Assembly: GCA_963791885.1 (NCBI GenBank) | Contig: CAWBUL010000006.1 | Span: forward strand, 1,984,001 to 2,048,000 | From: CAVSUZ01 sp963791885 | Lineage (GTDB): Bacteria; Pseudomonadota; Alphaproteobacteria; Acetobacterales; Acetobacteraceae | Length of the DNA stretch: 64,000 nt | Reading direction: 5' to 3' | In this document: one piece after another, positions 16,585 to 24,725 of the stretch | Position numbering within the stretch: position 1 is the first letter of the stretch | Layout of the letters: each line of letters opens with the position of its first letter | Notes under the pieces: model-generated | Database searches by the model: none | Seen by the model: only the letters and a program-made list of their open reading frames with translations | Told to the model about the DNA's origin: nothing | Position numbers and translations under genes: made by a program

Positions 16585-16683
16585 ATGACCGAAAAGGAGC
16601 TCGCGTTGCTGCTCTCCCTCGCGGAATGGGTGTCCCGGCTGACCACCACCGCGATCCTGATGCACGCGGCCGCGACATGCTGA
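16585..16683 (+). CDS. 32-aa micro-protein
   Basis: MTEKELALLLSLAEWVSRLT and a short tail TTAILMHAAATC. It begins 3 bases after the previous stop and its own stop lies inside the start of the next gene (ATGCTGA). The sequence forms an amphipathic to hydrophobic helix. Tight packing between two coupled genes is the evidence for expression; it could also be only a coupling relay. Confidence 0.45.
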   Translation: MTEKELALLLSLAEWVSRLTTTAILMHAAATC

Positions 16684-16916
16684 CCTTCTGGCAAGCGTTC
16701 CGCAAGTCCGCCAAGGAAGCGGCTCTCGCCTTCCTCTGCATGATCCCGCCCTCCACCGTCGGCCTCGTCGGAGGTTGGCTGTTGTGGACGCATCGTTATG
16801 TGGCGCTTGCCGTGTGGATTGCTATTGCACTGGTCACCGCGCTCGCCGTCAGCGCACGCGTCTACCAGCGCAGCATGAACCGTAACGCCGGGGGCCGGGG
16901 CGATGAACTACGATGA
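16677..16916 (+). CDS. small two-helix membrane protein
   Basis: 79 aa from ATG 16677 (overlaps the 32-aa ORF). Two transmembrane segments: about residues 14-35 (ALAFLCMIPPSTVGLVGGWL) and 39-58 (VALAVWIAIALVTALAVSA). Basic ends on both sides suggest N-in/C-in. Size and topology resemble phage holins, but no lysis partner is nearby. Confidence 0.6.
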   Translation: MLTFWQAFRKSAKEAALAFLCMIPPSTVGLVGGWLLWTHRYVALAVWIAIALVTALAVSARVYQRSMNRNAGGRGDELR

Positions 16917-17070
16917 GTGGCAGCGCGAGTGGGATGAAGTAAGCCGCGAGTTTCACGCTACCTGTGATCGCATCCTCATGGGCGCGAGATCAGAGACGAG
17001 CGAAATCCGCCACCAGTGGAGTGCCCGTGATGGGCTGGCAGCTGACGCATGCCTATGGCACGACAAGTAA
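16903..17070 (+). CDS. 55-aa acidic/Trp-rich protein
   Basis: Starts at ATG 16903 inside the previous gene's last codons. MNYDEWQREWDEVSREFHAT, then CDRILMGARSETSEIRHQWS and CLWHDK. A single charged helix. It overlaps both neighbours, so translation is probably coupled. No family recognised. Confidence 0.5.
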   Translation: MNYDEWQREWDEVSREFHATCDRILMGARSETSEIRHQWSARDGLAADACLWHDK

Positions 17071-17495
17071 CAGGCCCGCAGTTCGTTGCCGAAACTTACG
17101 AGTGCGCCAAGCAGTTCGCCGTCCTACTGACCACCCACGATCCCATCGAACCGCAACGAGCGAGTTTCATCAACCGCCGCCTCGACTGCGATATGACCGC
17201 CGGCTGCCACGGCATGGATGACGGGTTGACCAAGGAAGAGCAGATCGAACTTTCCTGGGCGCAGCATCTCGCCTGGCGCCGGCCGCTGACAGCTGGCTTG
17301 CGCGAACAACTCGCAGAACAACAAAACTGGAAGTGTTGCTACTGTGGGATCCGCATGGACGGCATTCCAGGGGTCGACCCGGCCGCGCCGACGTTCGAGC
17401 ACGTTGTGCCGCGCTCCAAAGGAGGCTTGGACGAGATCGACAACCTCGCCATCGCCTGCCGTCGCTGCAACGGTGAGCGGGGGAGCGGACCATGA
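17049..17495 (+). CDS. HNH endonuclease
   Basis: 148 aa. The N-terminal 70 residues are helical (QFVAETYECAKQFAVLL; a WAQHLAWRRPLTAGLREQL helix). The C-terminus is an HNH/McrA-type domain: CCYCGIR (first CxxC), FEHVVPRSKGG (the catalytic His in the EHVVP block), DEIDNLAIACRRCN (Asn and second CxxC). The Cys pairs bind structural zinc. The start overlaps the preceding ORF by 22 bases and the stop overlaps the next start (ATGA). Phage HNH nucleases act in packaging, homing or defence; the role here is unknown. Confidence 0.85.
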   Translation: MPMARQVTGPQFVAETYECAKQFAVLLTTHDPIEPQRASFINRRLDCDMTAGCHGMDDGLTKEEQIELSWAQHLAWRRPLTAGLREQLAEQQNWKCCYCGIRMDGIPGVDPAAPTFEHVVPRSKGGLDEIDNLAIACRRCNGERGSGP

Positions 17496-17797
17496 CCGAC
17501 TACGCCGCACGGCGGGCCGAGACACTCCGCAAGGAACAGCGCGAGGACCGCCGCTTCCACATCATCATGGGCGCGAGCTGCGGGTTGTTCGTGGTTTTCT
17601 TGGTGGCTGTTGTCTGGCTCGCCGTCGCCACCGAACCACAGCGCCGGGCAGCGTATCTCGCGGACTGCCAGACGAAGGGGTTCAGCGCTCAGCAGTGCAC
17701 GTTCCTCTATTCGGAGCGGCAGCAGTATGACGCCGACAGTGCCGCCCCGATCGCGCTGGGTGCGGGCGCACTCGCCGTCTCTGCCACCCGCCGGTGA
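17492..17797 (+). CDS. single-pass membrane protein, last gene of the compact operon
   Basis: 101 aa; ATGA overlap with the HNH gene. An N-terminal basic helix (TDYAARRAETLRKEQREDRR), one transmembrane segment (IIMGASCGLFVVFLVAVVWL, about residues 24-45), and a soluble tail with two Cys (LADCQTKGFSAQQCTFLY) that could pair outside the membrane. Coupled translation with a nuclease gene hints at a functional link but does not show one. Confidence 0.65.
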   Translation: MTDYAARRAETLRKEQREDRRFHIIMGASCGLFVVFLVAVVWLAVATEPQRRAAYLADCQTKGFSAQQCTFLYSERQQYDADSAAPIALGAGALAVSATRR

Positions 17798-18255
17798 GCT
17801 GCGCATCCGCAAGGAGATCAGCAGGCCGCACCTTCGGTACGCCGGCTAGGCCCTGCAGCACGAGCACCGTCAGGTTATGAATGCCCCGCTCGAAGCCCAA
17901 ATCGGGGCAAGCCATTGGCTCGCGCTGGCCAGATGACGGTGGGAGAGTTGTTCCCTTTTACCTCGGCCGATCTCCCTCACGTTATCTCCTTCTCCGTCCA
18001 CGGCGCGCCTGATGTAGCCACGCAGCGTTCCACCGACGCGATGCGCGACCACCTCCTGCACTGGGCAGCGGGGGCTGCGGAATTATGGGCGGCGTAACGA
18101 ACCGGCCGTCCAGGGCCGCACGTGTGCGTTGCTAGAAATGACCGCAAGCCCCGGCTCAGCCCCGTGTTTAACCTCGACCAATGCGCGCTGCGATAGCAAG
18201 GGCCGGTACCACGTGCTACGATCGGTTGTCTCGGGTCACGAAGGTGGCAGCGGTC
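17798..18255. other. no supported gene
   Basis: Between the compact operon and the LysR gene. Frames are open on both strands (for example minus VVAHRVGGTLRGYIRRAVDG) without a convincing start or family. No terminator hairpin was found. Confidence 0.35.
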
Positions 18256-19164
18256 GTGTTCAATCTGCGCAGCATTGATCTCAACCTGCTGACGGTCTTC
18301 GAGGCTATTTACGAACAGGGCAGCGTCAGTGCTGCCGCCGATCGTCTCTCGCTCAGTCAATCTGCTGCCAGCCACGCCCTGTCGCGTCTCAGAGATGTAT
18401 GCAGGGACGATCTCTTCGCCCGAGCGCCCCAGGGTCTGGCTCCGACGCCCGTGGCCAGGGAGATGTTTCCGGCTATCAAACAGGCGCTCGACGCTTTGCG
18501 CGCGAGTCTGGCGGAAGCCAGCGGTTTCGATCCCGCTCAGTCGCTACGCCGCTTCCGGATCAGCATCCCGCATCCTCTCGGGCCATTTTACGCGCTTGAC
18601 CTGAAGGCCGCTGCCGCGGCCGTCGCGCCTGGCATCGTGCTGACCTTCGACACTGCCTCGCGGCCAATTGACCTGGAGGACGGTCTCCGCGATGGCATCG
18701 TGGATATAGCCATCGACTGGCTACCGGTTGAGCTGGATCCATTCATCAACAAAAAAGTTTTTGAAGATCGGCTGGTGCTCCTGGCGCGACGCGCCCATCC
18801 CGCAGTCAATGATCGTGTCACGCTCGACGATTTACGAAGAGAGAAGTTCGTAGCCGGACACCACCGCCGTGCGATCGAACACCTGCCGCAGGCTATTAGG
18901 GAGTTCTATAGGCTAGAATTGCCAGAAGAGGTGCGCGTAAGTGAGTTGCTCGAAATTCCCACTATCGTGGCGAGCACTGACTTGTTGGGCATGTTCCCAA
19001 AAAGCATGGGGCCGCTGATGGAGAAGCGATTGGGGCTGCAGATCTTGCCAATGCCGATCGAACTGCCTGCGCTGCCGATTTACATCATCTGGCATGAGAC
19101 GCGCCGGAACGATGCCGCACATCGGTGGCTCCGCGAGCTTGTAGCGACGAAGTTGAGCCGTTAG
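18256..19164 (+). CDS. LysR-family transcriptional regulator
   Basis: 302 aa from GTG 18256; the paralogue at 44930-45849 begins MFNLRSLDLNLLTVF at the equivalent place, which decides the start over an upstream ATG at 18181. Winged helix-turn-helix residues 1-65 (DLNLLTVFEAIYEQGSVSAA, LSLSQSAASHALSRLRDVC), then a periplasmic-binding-fold effector domain (FRISIPHPLGPFYALDL onward). The target is unknown: no divergent gene is close. Part of the NodD/PcpR/LinR-like group by its FNLRSIDLNLL opening, as I recall it. Confidence 0.85.
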   Translation: MFNLRSIDLNLLTVFEAIYEQGSVSAAADRLSLSQSAASHALSRLRDVCRDDLFARAPQGLAPTPVAREMFPAIKQALDALRASLAEASGFDPAQSLRRFRISIPHPLGPFYALDLKAAAAAVAPGIVLTFDTASRPIDLEDGLRDGIVDIAIDWLPVELDPFINKKVFEDRLVLLARRAHPAVNDRVTLDDLRREKFVAGHHRRAIEHLPQAIREFYRLELPEEVRVSELLEIPTIVASTDLLGMFPKSMGPLMEKRLGLQILPMPIELPALPIYIIWHETRRNDAAHRWLRELVATKLSR

Positions 19165-19654
19165 CTGGCGCCGTCCTCGGGCAGCGGGACCACCAGGACG
19201 AAAGTGGTTTTGTTGCCACGCAGTCCGGAAGCCATGTGCGCACGCCGATGGCGAAACGGCAGCCCGGAAATCGCGGGGTCGAATTGTCGATCTGCGGCTC
19301 GCCAGTTGTAGCCCCAATGCCAGGACATGCGAGGCCACGTTGGGCGCTTCAGCGAATGGCCAGCCCGCCACTGATCGTCTAAGCAGAAATGGTTCCTTTT
19401 TAAGACCACGGGCCTGCGGCCTCGCGGGATGAGAGCGGGTTCGCATAATTCCCAACTCCATATGCGCCCTGTTGATACTCTAAATGCACCATCAGGATTA
19501 ACGCTCTGCGCCAGGGACGGCGAAGGTTGCATTAGGCAAACGATAGTTTGCATACAGGCGGATGAGGAGGGGGAGCGCACCCATGCGCGTCAGCAAACCA
19601 TGGAAATCCGAGGTCAAACCCGCGCCGGTTGAGCCACGGGGCAATGCCAGTGAT
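19165..19654. other. unresolved region
   Basis: A minus frame (19161-19580) ends with WHWGYNWRAADRQFDP and GLRGNKTTFVLVVPLPEDG, mildly protein-like, convergent with the LysR gene, but no family or clean start is seen. Otherwise nothing. Confidence 0.25.
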
Positions 19655-19766
19655 TGTTGAGTTTCATCGAGAACTGACCCACCAGGTGGCAAATTTCCAC
19701 TGAGAATTGACCCATGTTTTGACCTCGCCCCGGCTGTTTTCAGCGGGGTCCACGGGAGTGATAAGC

Positions 19767-21299
19767 ATGGAGTTACTGAGCGTGATCCGTCGCTGGGCGC
19801 TTCGAGACCAGCTTTCGATACGGGAGATCGCCCGCAGGACTGGGCTATCGCGGAACACCATCCGCAAATACTTGCGGGGCGACGTGGTGGAACCGGCCTT
19901 CAAGGTGCCGGAGCGGCCCAGCAAGCTGGACGCGTTCGCCGAGAAACTGTCGGCCTGGCTAAAGCTAGAGAGCGGCAGGCCGCGCAAGCAGAGGCGGACG
20001 ATCAAGCGGTTGCATGCGGATCTGGCCGCCCTCGGGTTTGAAGGTTCATACGGCCGTGTTGCGGCGTTCGCCCGCACCTGGAAGGAGCATCGGCAGCGGG
20101 AGCAGCAGACGACCGGCCGCGGGGCCTTTGTTCCGCTGATTTTCCAGCCGGGCGAAGCTTTCCAGTTCGACTGGAGCGAGGAGTGGGCCGTTATCGGCGG
20201 CGAACGGACCAAGCTGCAAGCTGCGCACTTCAAGCTTTGCTACAGCCGCACCTTCATTGTCCGGGCCTATCCGCTGCAGACGCACGAGATGCTGTTCGAC
20301 GCGCATCATCATGCGTTCCGGGTGCTTGGCGGCGTGCCGCGCCGCGGCATCTACGACAATATGAGAACGGCTGTTGACCAAGTTGGCGTCGGCAAGAAGC
20401 GCCAGGTCAATGCACGCTTTGCCGCGATGGCCAGCCACTACCTTTTCGATGCTGACTTTTGCAATCCGGCCTCAGGCTGGGAGAAGGGTCAGATCGAGAA
20501 GAATGTCCAGGACGCGCGTCATCGGCTGTGGCAGACCATGCCGCGTTTTGTGACGCTGGCTGACTTGAACGACTGGCTGGAACAACGCTGCCAAGCGCTA
20601 TGGCGCGAGATTCCACACGGCAGCCAGCAAGGCTCGATATTCGATGCGTGGCAAAGTGAAGTCGGATGCCTGATGGCCGTTGGCAGACCGTTCGATGGTT
20701 TTGTTGAATACGGCAAACGCGTTTCGCCCACCTGCCTCGTTCACTTTGATCGCAACCGCTACAGCGTGCCCGCGTCCTTCGCCAATCATCGCGTCAGCTT
20801 AAGGGTTTATCCAGGCCGCGTCGTTGTCGTTGCCGAAGGGCAAGTCATCTGCGAACACGCGCGGCTCATCGAGCGGTCGCATCATCTGCCCGGCCGCACC
20901 ATCTATGATTGGCACCACTATCTCGCGGTGATCCAGCGCAAGCCGGGAGCTCTGCGTAATGGCGCGCCGTTCGCCGAATTGCCGGAAGCGTTCAAGCGGC
21001 TGCAACAGCACCTTCTCAAGCAGCCCGGAGGCGACCGGGAGATGGTGGAGATTCTTGCCCTCGTCCTGCACCATGGTGAAGATGCGGTGTTGTGTGCCGT
21101 CGAACTGGCGCTGAGTGATGGAGCGCCGACAAAGACGCACGTGCTGAACATGTTGCACCGGCTGATCGACGGCAAATCCACGGCCACAGCAATGATCGCG
21201 GCTCCGCAGGCCTTGGCCCTGGACCGGGAGCCACGTGCCGACGTCGAACGCTACGATGCCCTGCGCGAGAAGCTACAGGAGGCCCGCCATGCGTCATGA
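19767..21299 (+). CDS. istA: IS21 transposase IstA
   Basis: 510 aa from ATG 19767. The N-terminal HTH (MELLSVIRRWALRDQLSIRE, GLSRNTIRKYL) binds the ends. The catalytic core begins with EAFQFDWSEEW (first Asp), continues YSRTFIVRAYPLQTHEMLFD and GVPRRGIYDNMRTAV (second Asp), and includes the downstream Glu region GWEKGQIEKNVQDARHRL. The C-terminal DNA-binding region contains YSVPASFANHRVSLRVYPG. Full length for the family and no frameshift; its stop overlaps istB, as usual. Confidence 0.95.
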   Translation: MELLSVIRRWALRDQLSIREIARRTGLSRNTIRKYLRGDVVEPAFKVPERPSKLDAFAEKLSAWLKLESGRPRKQRRTIKRLHADLAALGFEGSYGRVAAFARTWKEHRQREQQTTGRGAFVPLIFQPGEAFQFDWSEEWAVIGGERTKLQAAHFKLCYSRTFIVRAYPLQTHEMLFDAHHHAFRVLGGVPRRGIYDNMRTAVDQVGVGKKRQVNARFAAMASHYLFDADFCNPASGWEKGQIEKNVQDARHRLWQTMPRFVTLADLNDWLEQRCQALWREIPHGSQQGSIFDAWQSEVGCLMAVGRPFDGFVEYGKRVSPTCLVHFDRNRYSVPASFANHRVSLRVYPGRVVVVAEGQVICEHARLIERSHHLPGRTIYDWHHYLAVIQRKPGALRNGAPFAELPEAFKRLQQHLLKQPGGDREMVEILALVLHHGEDAVLCAVELALSDGAPTKTHVLNMLHRLIDGKSTATAMIAAPQALALDREPRADVERYDALREKLQEARHAS

Positions 21300-22080
21300 T
21301 CCGGCCGGGGCGGCGATTGTCGTGATGCTGCGCGGCCTGAAGATGTTTGGCATGGCGCAAGCCGCGGGCGAGCTGATGGAGCAGGGCGCGCCAGCGTTCA
21401 ATTCGGCCGTCCCCATTCTCTCACAGCTGCTCAAGGCGGAAACCGCCGAGCGCGAGGTTCGATCGGTTGCCTACCAGCTCAAGGCGGCGCGGTTCCCCGT
21501 CTACAAGGATCTGAGCGGTTTTGATTTTGCGTCCAGCGAAACCAATGAAGCCCTGGTGCGCCAGCTTTACCGGTGTGAGTTCATCGAAAACGCCGACAAC
21601 GTGGTCCTCGTCGGCGGTCCGGGCACCGGCAAGACCCACATCGCCACGGCGCTTGGCGTGCAGGCGGTTGAACACCATCGCAAAAAGGTTCGGTTCTTCG
21701 GGACCGTCGACCTGGTCAATGCGCTGGAGCAGGAGAAAACTCAGGGCCGATCGGGTCAGATCGCGGATCGGCTGATGCGGTGCGACCTCGTAATGCTCGA
21801 TGAATTGGGCTATCTGCCGTTCAGCCCCTCCGGCGGCGCGCTGCTTTTCCACCTGCTGAGCAAGCTTTACGAACGGGCCTCTGTGGTCATCACCACGAAC
21901 CTGAGCTTCAGCGAATGGGCTGACGTGTTCGGCGACGCTAAGATGACGACCGCCATGCTCGACCGCCTCACCCACCACTGCCACATCGTGGAAACCGGCA
22001 ATGACAGCTTCCGCTTCAAAGCCAGCTCGGCCGCCAACAAGGGCCGAAAGGAAAAGGCCAAGAACTTGACCCCGGTATGA
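21289..22080 (+). CDS. istB: IS21 helper ATPase IstB
   Basis: 263 aa from ATG 21289, overlapping istA by 11 bases. AAA+ ATPase: Walker A GGPGTGKTH, Walker B DLVMLDELGYLPFS, and sensor-1 region ASVVITTNLSFSEW. DnaC-like helpers form a filament on target DNA and license IstA. Complete and probably active with istA. Confidence 0.95.
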   Translation: MRHDPAGAAIVVMLRGLKMFGMAQAAGELMEQGAPAFNSAVPILSQLLKAETAEREVRSVAYQLKAARFPVYKDLSGFDFASSETNEALVRQLYRCEFIENADNVVLVGGPGTGKTHIATALGVQAVEHHRKKVRFFGTVDLVNALEQEKTQGRSGQIADRLMRCDLVMLDELGYLPFSPSGGALLFHLLSKLYERASVVITTNLSFSEWADVFGDAKMTTAMLDRLTHHCHIVETGNDSFRFKASSAANKGRKEKAKNLTPV

Positions 22081-22154
22081 CCCGCAAACCATAAATTCAC
22101 CCGGGTCAGTTCTCGGTGGAAAACCCGGGTCAGTTCTCAGCGAAAATCAACAGT

Positions 22155-22265
22155 ATGTGCATTGTAAGTATGGGATTCGGCGGCATTCTTCTTGTCGTGG
22201 GATTTATATTTCATCGAATGCGCGAGATGAGATTAGATAAATACTTTAAGGCACCAGAGGATTAA
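22155..22265 (+). CDS. 36-aa hydrophobic peptide, probably a gene fragment
   Basis: MCIVSMGFGGILLVVGFIFH then a basic tail RMREMRLDKYFKAPED. The sequence is markedly more AT-rich than its surroundings. It begins two bases beyond the IS21 right end, so it is likely the 3' part of a membrane-protein gene cut by the transposon. Confidence 0.35.
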   Translation: MCIVSMGFGGILLVVGFIFHRMREMRLDKYFKAPED

Positions 22266-22270
22266 GTCAA

Positions 22271-22510
22271 TTATAGTTCCTCCAGCCTCACTCCCTCCAA
22301 CTCCAATACCGACAAGCACGCCAGAAAGAAACTGACGGCAAACGTCCCTCGCGCCAGCTTGCTAGTGATCGAAGACTCTGTTTCCTCGATCCCGTGCTCG
22401 CGCAGTCGCTTGACCAGTTCCTTGTAGCTCACATCGGCCCGTTTCAGTTCGGCCTTTAGAAAGCGCCGCGCCTTGTCCGCCCACTCTTGTTCCTTAGCTG
22501 AGAGTCCCAT
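22271..22510 (-). CDS. DUF6471 family protein
   Basis: 79 aa. MGLSAKEQEWADKARRFLKA, then ELKRADVSYKELVKRLREHG, ITSKLARGTFAVSFFLACLS and VRLEEL. The order LKAELKR-VxYxELxxRL-GxxExxxxIxxKxxRGxFxxxFFLxCL matches the short DUF6471 family as I recall it, which looks HTH-like and occurs beside mobile elements. It diverges from the IS1595 transposase gene 106 bases away. Confidence 0.7.
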   Translation of the reverse strand: MGLSAKEQEWADKARRFLKAELKRADVSYKELVKRLREHGIEETESSITSKLARGTFAVSFFLACLSVLELEGVRLEEL

Positions 22511-22615
22511 GGAGCTTCATAGCAAGAAACCTCGCTGTGGTGCAAGATTTCTGTTGACTATGCAATGCCAGCTAGCTATCTATCGTCACTGCCAGATACC
22601 TCGCGGTGGCGCTAG

Positions 22616-23590
22616 ATGGCTCAGCATTTCCTCCTCTCAGCGAAGGCCCGGACGCTCTCCATCGGCGCCGTCCTCCGCATGACGGACGAAGCGGCCGAGC
22701 AAGCCTTCATCCGCATCCGCTGGGCTGCCACTCAGGGTAAGCCGGTCTGCCCACACTGTGGGTGCGAGACGGTCTATGCGGCGCGTCGGACCTCCGGGCG
22801 GCTGCGCTGGCGCTGCAAGGCGTGCCGCAAGGACTTCTCCGTCACGTCCGGCACACTTTTCGCGTTCCACAAGATGCCGCTCCGCAATTACCTCGCGGCT
22901 ATCGCCATCTTTTGCAACGAAGTGAAGGGCAAGTCCGCACTAGCGCTCTCCCGTGACCTGAACTGCCAATACAAAACGGCGTTCGTCCTGGCCCACAAGC
23001 TGCGGGAGGCGATGGCGTCCGAGTTGAAGGGGCTGCGGATCGGCGGTCCTGGCAAGACGGCAGAGGTCGATGGCGGCTACTTCGGCGGCTATGTGAAGCC
23101 AGCCAACCGGAAAGAGAACCGTCTCGACCGGCGCCTCCGGGAGAACCAATCCGGCAAGCGTCAGGTCGTGGTTGTGGTTCGCGAGCGCGATGGCCGGACC
23201 CTCCCGGCCGTGTTCCGCTCAGAGAGCGCGGCGCTGGGCTTCATTACCCGCACGGTCGCCAAGGACACGCGGATCATGGTGGACGAAGCCAATTCCTGGA
23301 ACGATCTGCATGCCCGGTATCAGGTAGACCGGATCGACCACAGCCAAGTCTACAGCCTTCCGGGTGGCGTCTACACGAACAACGCGGAGGAGTTCTTCTC
23401 CCGCATGCGCCGGGCCGAAATCGGCCACCACCACCACATCGCCGGGCAATACCTGATCCGTTACGCCCAAGAGAGCGCATGGCGTGAGGACCATCGCCGG
23501 CTGGCGAATGGGGATCAGGTCAAGGGCGTGATGGCGCTGGCCATGGCCGCACAGCCGAGCCGGGACTGGTGCGGGTATTGGCAGCGTTAA
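22616..23590 (+). CDS. IS1595-family transposase
   Basis: 324 aa. A zinc-ribbon near the N-terminus (VCPHCGCETVYAARR and WRCKACRKDFSVTSGTLF, four Cys in two CxxC pairs), then the DDE domain: TAEVDGGYFGGYVKPANRKE (first Asp), TRIMVDEANSWNDL (second Asp), and YTNNAEEFFSRMRRAEIGHH (Asn/Glu region) with HHHHIAGQYLIRYAQESAWR. The start MAQHFLLSAKARTLSIGAVL is the family's usual opening. Terminal repeats were not identified, so the element's ends are open. Confidence 0.9.
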   Translation: MAQHFLLSAKARTLSIGAVLRMTDEAAEQAFIRIRWAATQGKPVCPHCGCETVYAARRTSGRLRWRCKACRKDFSVTSGTLFAFHKMPLRNYLAAIAIFCNEVKGKSALALSRDLNCQYKTAFVLAHKLREAMASELKGLRIGGPGKTAEVDGGYFGGYVKPANRKENRLDRRLRENQSGKRQVVVVVRERDGRTLPAVFRSESAALGFITRTVAKDTRIMVDEANSWNDLHARYQVDRIDHSQVYSLPGGVYTNNAEEFFSRMRRAEIGHHHHIAGQYLIRYAQESAWREDHRRLANGDQVKGVMALAMAAQPSRDWCGYWQR

Positions 23591-23820
23591 GCTGGCTGGA
23601 GAAAAGATGGCTGAACCCAAATACTATGACTATCCCCGCAAGAATCCACAAACTCGATCTCAGCCGCACCCCAGCTATAACCGGCAAAAACGACAGGATG
23701 TCCTACGATGGACCTAATTGCCACCTGATCTTCATCGGGCAAGCCCAGCAGCAATCCTGGAGGAAGGCTGTTCAGGACCACCATGCTTCCCGGCTCTAGT
23801 TCGGGCATCTGTAGCTCCAT
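23587..23820 (-). CDS. conserved small hypothetical protein
   Basis: 77 aa. The order LPPGLLLGLPDEDQVAIRSI, VGHPVVFAGY, AEIEFVDSCGDSHSIWVQP matches a short soluble protein family common in proteobacteria (PPGLLxxLPxEDQxAI, then GxxELEFxDxxGxxHxIWV), often linked to plasmids and transposons. Function unknown. Convergent with the IS1595 transposase (stop overlaps by 4 bases), and its start directly follows the stop of the upstream gene, so the two form an operon that may be passenger cargo. Confidence 0.65.
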   Translation of the reverse strand: MELQMPELEPGSMVVLNSLPPGLLLGLPDEDQVAIRSIVGHPVVFAGYSWGAAEIEFVDSCGDSHSIWVQPSFLQPA

Positions 23821-23973
23821 CTAGTCGCTGCAACGGGCCTTGACGTGTTTGGGTTTCATTCCGAGCTTTTGGATAGCAAGCCGTTTCGCGTCTTTGGTTG
23901 CCGTGACACAATCTGCCGCCATAGCGTCTCCGATAGCCCATCGCGGAACGCCAGGCGCGATGTTCCCAGGCAT
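23821..23973 (-). CDS. small basic protein upstream of 23587-23820
   Basis: 50 aa: MPGNIAPGVPRWAIGDAMAA, DAKRLAIQKLGMKPKHVKAR. The stop codon is immediately followed by the ATG of the next gene. Choice of this frame over others rests on that coupling and on its amphipathic basic C-terminus. Longer in-frame starts exist up to 24072. Confidence 0.4.
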   Translation of the reverse strand: MPGNIAPGVPRWAIGDAMAADCVTATKDAKRLAIQKLGMKPKHVKARCSD

Positions 23974-24158
23974 TGTATCATCTGCATCAGCTCTGGCAAC
24001 ACATACGCAGCCCCCTCCGGCCGGCCTTTGCGGCTTCGATAGGGATCGTTCAGAAGCTTTTGCGAGTGCCACGTGAGCATCTGATCCCGGAAACTGGAAG
24101 CGCGAATCACTACTCGCTTTGGACTCGCAACATCAACAAAATGTTAATGTGCTTAGGG
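23974..24158. other. no supported gene
   Basis: Several weak frames; nothing recognised. Confidence 0.3.
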
Positions 24159-24564
24159 TTACGGGGGCGCCAACCCCCTCCTGGTCCCGTTCCCCCGTCC
24201 GACCTTTACCGTCACCCCGCGCTTGTCCAGCGCCAGCAACGCGTTGTGTAGCCGGTTCTTGGTCAGCTTCACCGTGCGCCGATCCGGGCACTCCAGCCCC
24301 TTCATGGCCAGGGCGCGGCGCACGATGACGGCGACGGGTAGCGGCGCCCCTTCGGCCCGCATGATCTCCAGCGCGAGGCGCGGCAGCTCCTTCCGGGCGA
24401 AGATCGTGTTCGGCTGATACCGCCGGGGTGGAAGCCAGAGTTGCGGGTCCAGCTCCAGGATGCGGGCTTCGCACTGCGCCATCGATCAGCGGCGCCAGTT
24501 TGGCGAGCTGGGCATGAATACGGCGACGTTGGCGACGAAGCCTTGCAACTTTAGTTTCCGACAT
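24159..24564 (-). pseudogene. coiled-coil/winged-helix hypothetical protein, frameshifted
   Basis: Frame 1 reads MSETKVARLRRQRRRIHAQL then KLAPLIDGA; frame 2 continues from MAQCEARILELDPQLWLPPR, then FARKELPRLALEIMRAEG, APLPVAVIVRRALAMKGLEC, and stops at 24159. The joined protein (a basic coiled coil followed by a winged-helix-like domain) resembles a common small alphaproteobacterial family. One net base near 24480 separates the halves. Internal re-initiation at the ATG 24482 is possible. Confidence 0.6.
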
Positions 24565-24626
24565 GCGTTCCATAGCTGTCGGGTCGCGCCTCCTAGGCGG
24601 CCCCGTCCGAACAGTCCAATGCTTAA

Positions 24627-24658
24627 AGCGCCCCGAGTCATGCCGGGGCGCTCTTTTT
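24627..24658 (+). terminator. strong hairpin terminator
   Basis: AGCGCCCCG-agtcatgc-CGGGGCGCT followed by cttttta: 9 perfect pairs and a T-run. It lies upstream of IS1182 and reads in the plus direction, so it may insulate the element or belong to a lost gene. Confidence 0.8.
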
Positions 24659-24725
24659 ATCGGATCAGGGCGTGCGGGTGTGGTTTCGCTTGGTGGCCGT
24701 TGCTACCTGATACCGCGAAAATCCT

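Larger units (their letters stand above)
19655..22152 (+). mobile_element. IS21-family transposon
   Basis: The left end starts TGTTGAGTTTCATCGAGAAC and the right end read inward starts TGTTGATTTTCGCTGAGAAC. Each end contains two copies of GAGAA(C/T)TGACCC, the multiple terminal repeats typical of IS21. Length 2498 bp with istA and istB intact. No target-site duplication could be recognised (tgat versus gtat). Confidence 0.9.

Noticed and set aside
14360..17800. Complete prophage
   Set aside because: No integrase, terminase, portal, capsid or tail genes; only early-type small genes and an HNH protein.
17870..18061. Minus-strand ORF resembling an integrase tail (VVAHRVGGTLRGY)
   Set aside because: Too short; none of the tyrosine recombinase residues (R, H-x-x-R, Y) are in place.
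19655..22152. Target-site duplication of IS21
   Set aside because: The flanks (tgat and gtat) do not match; either lost or the element has recombined.
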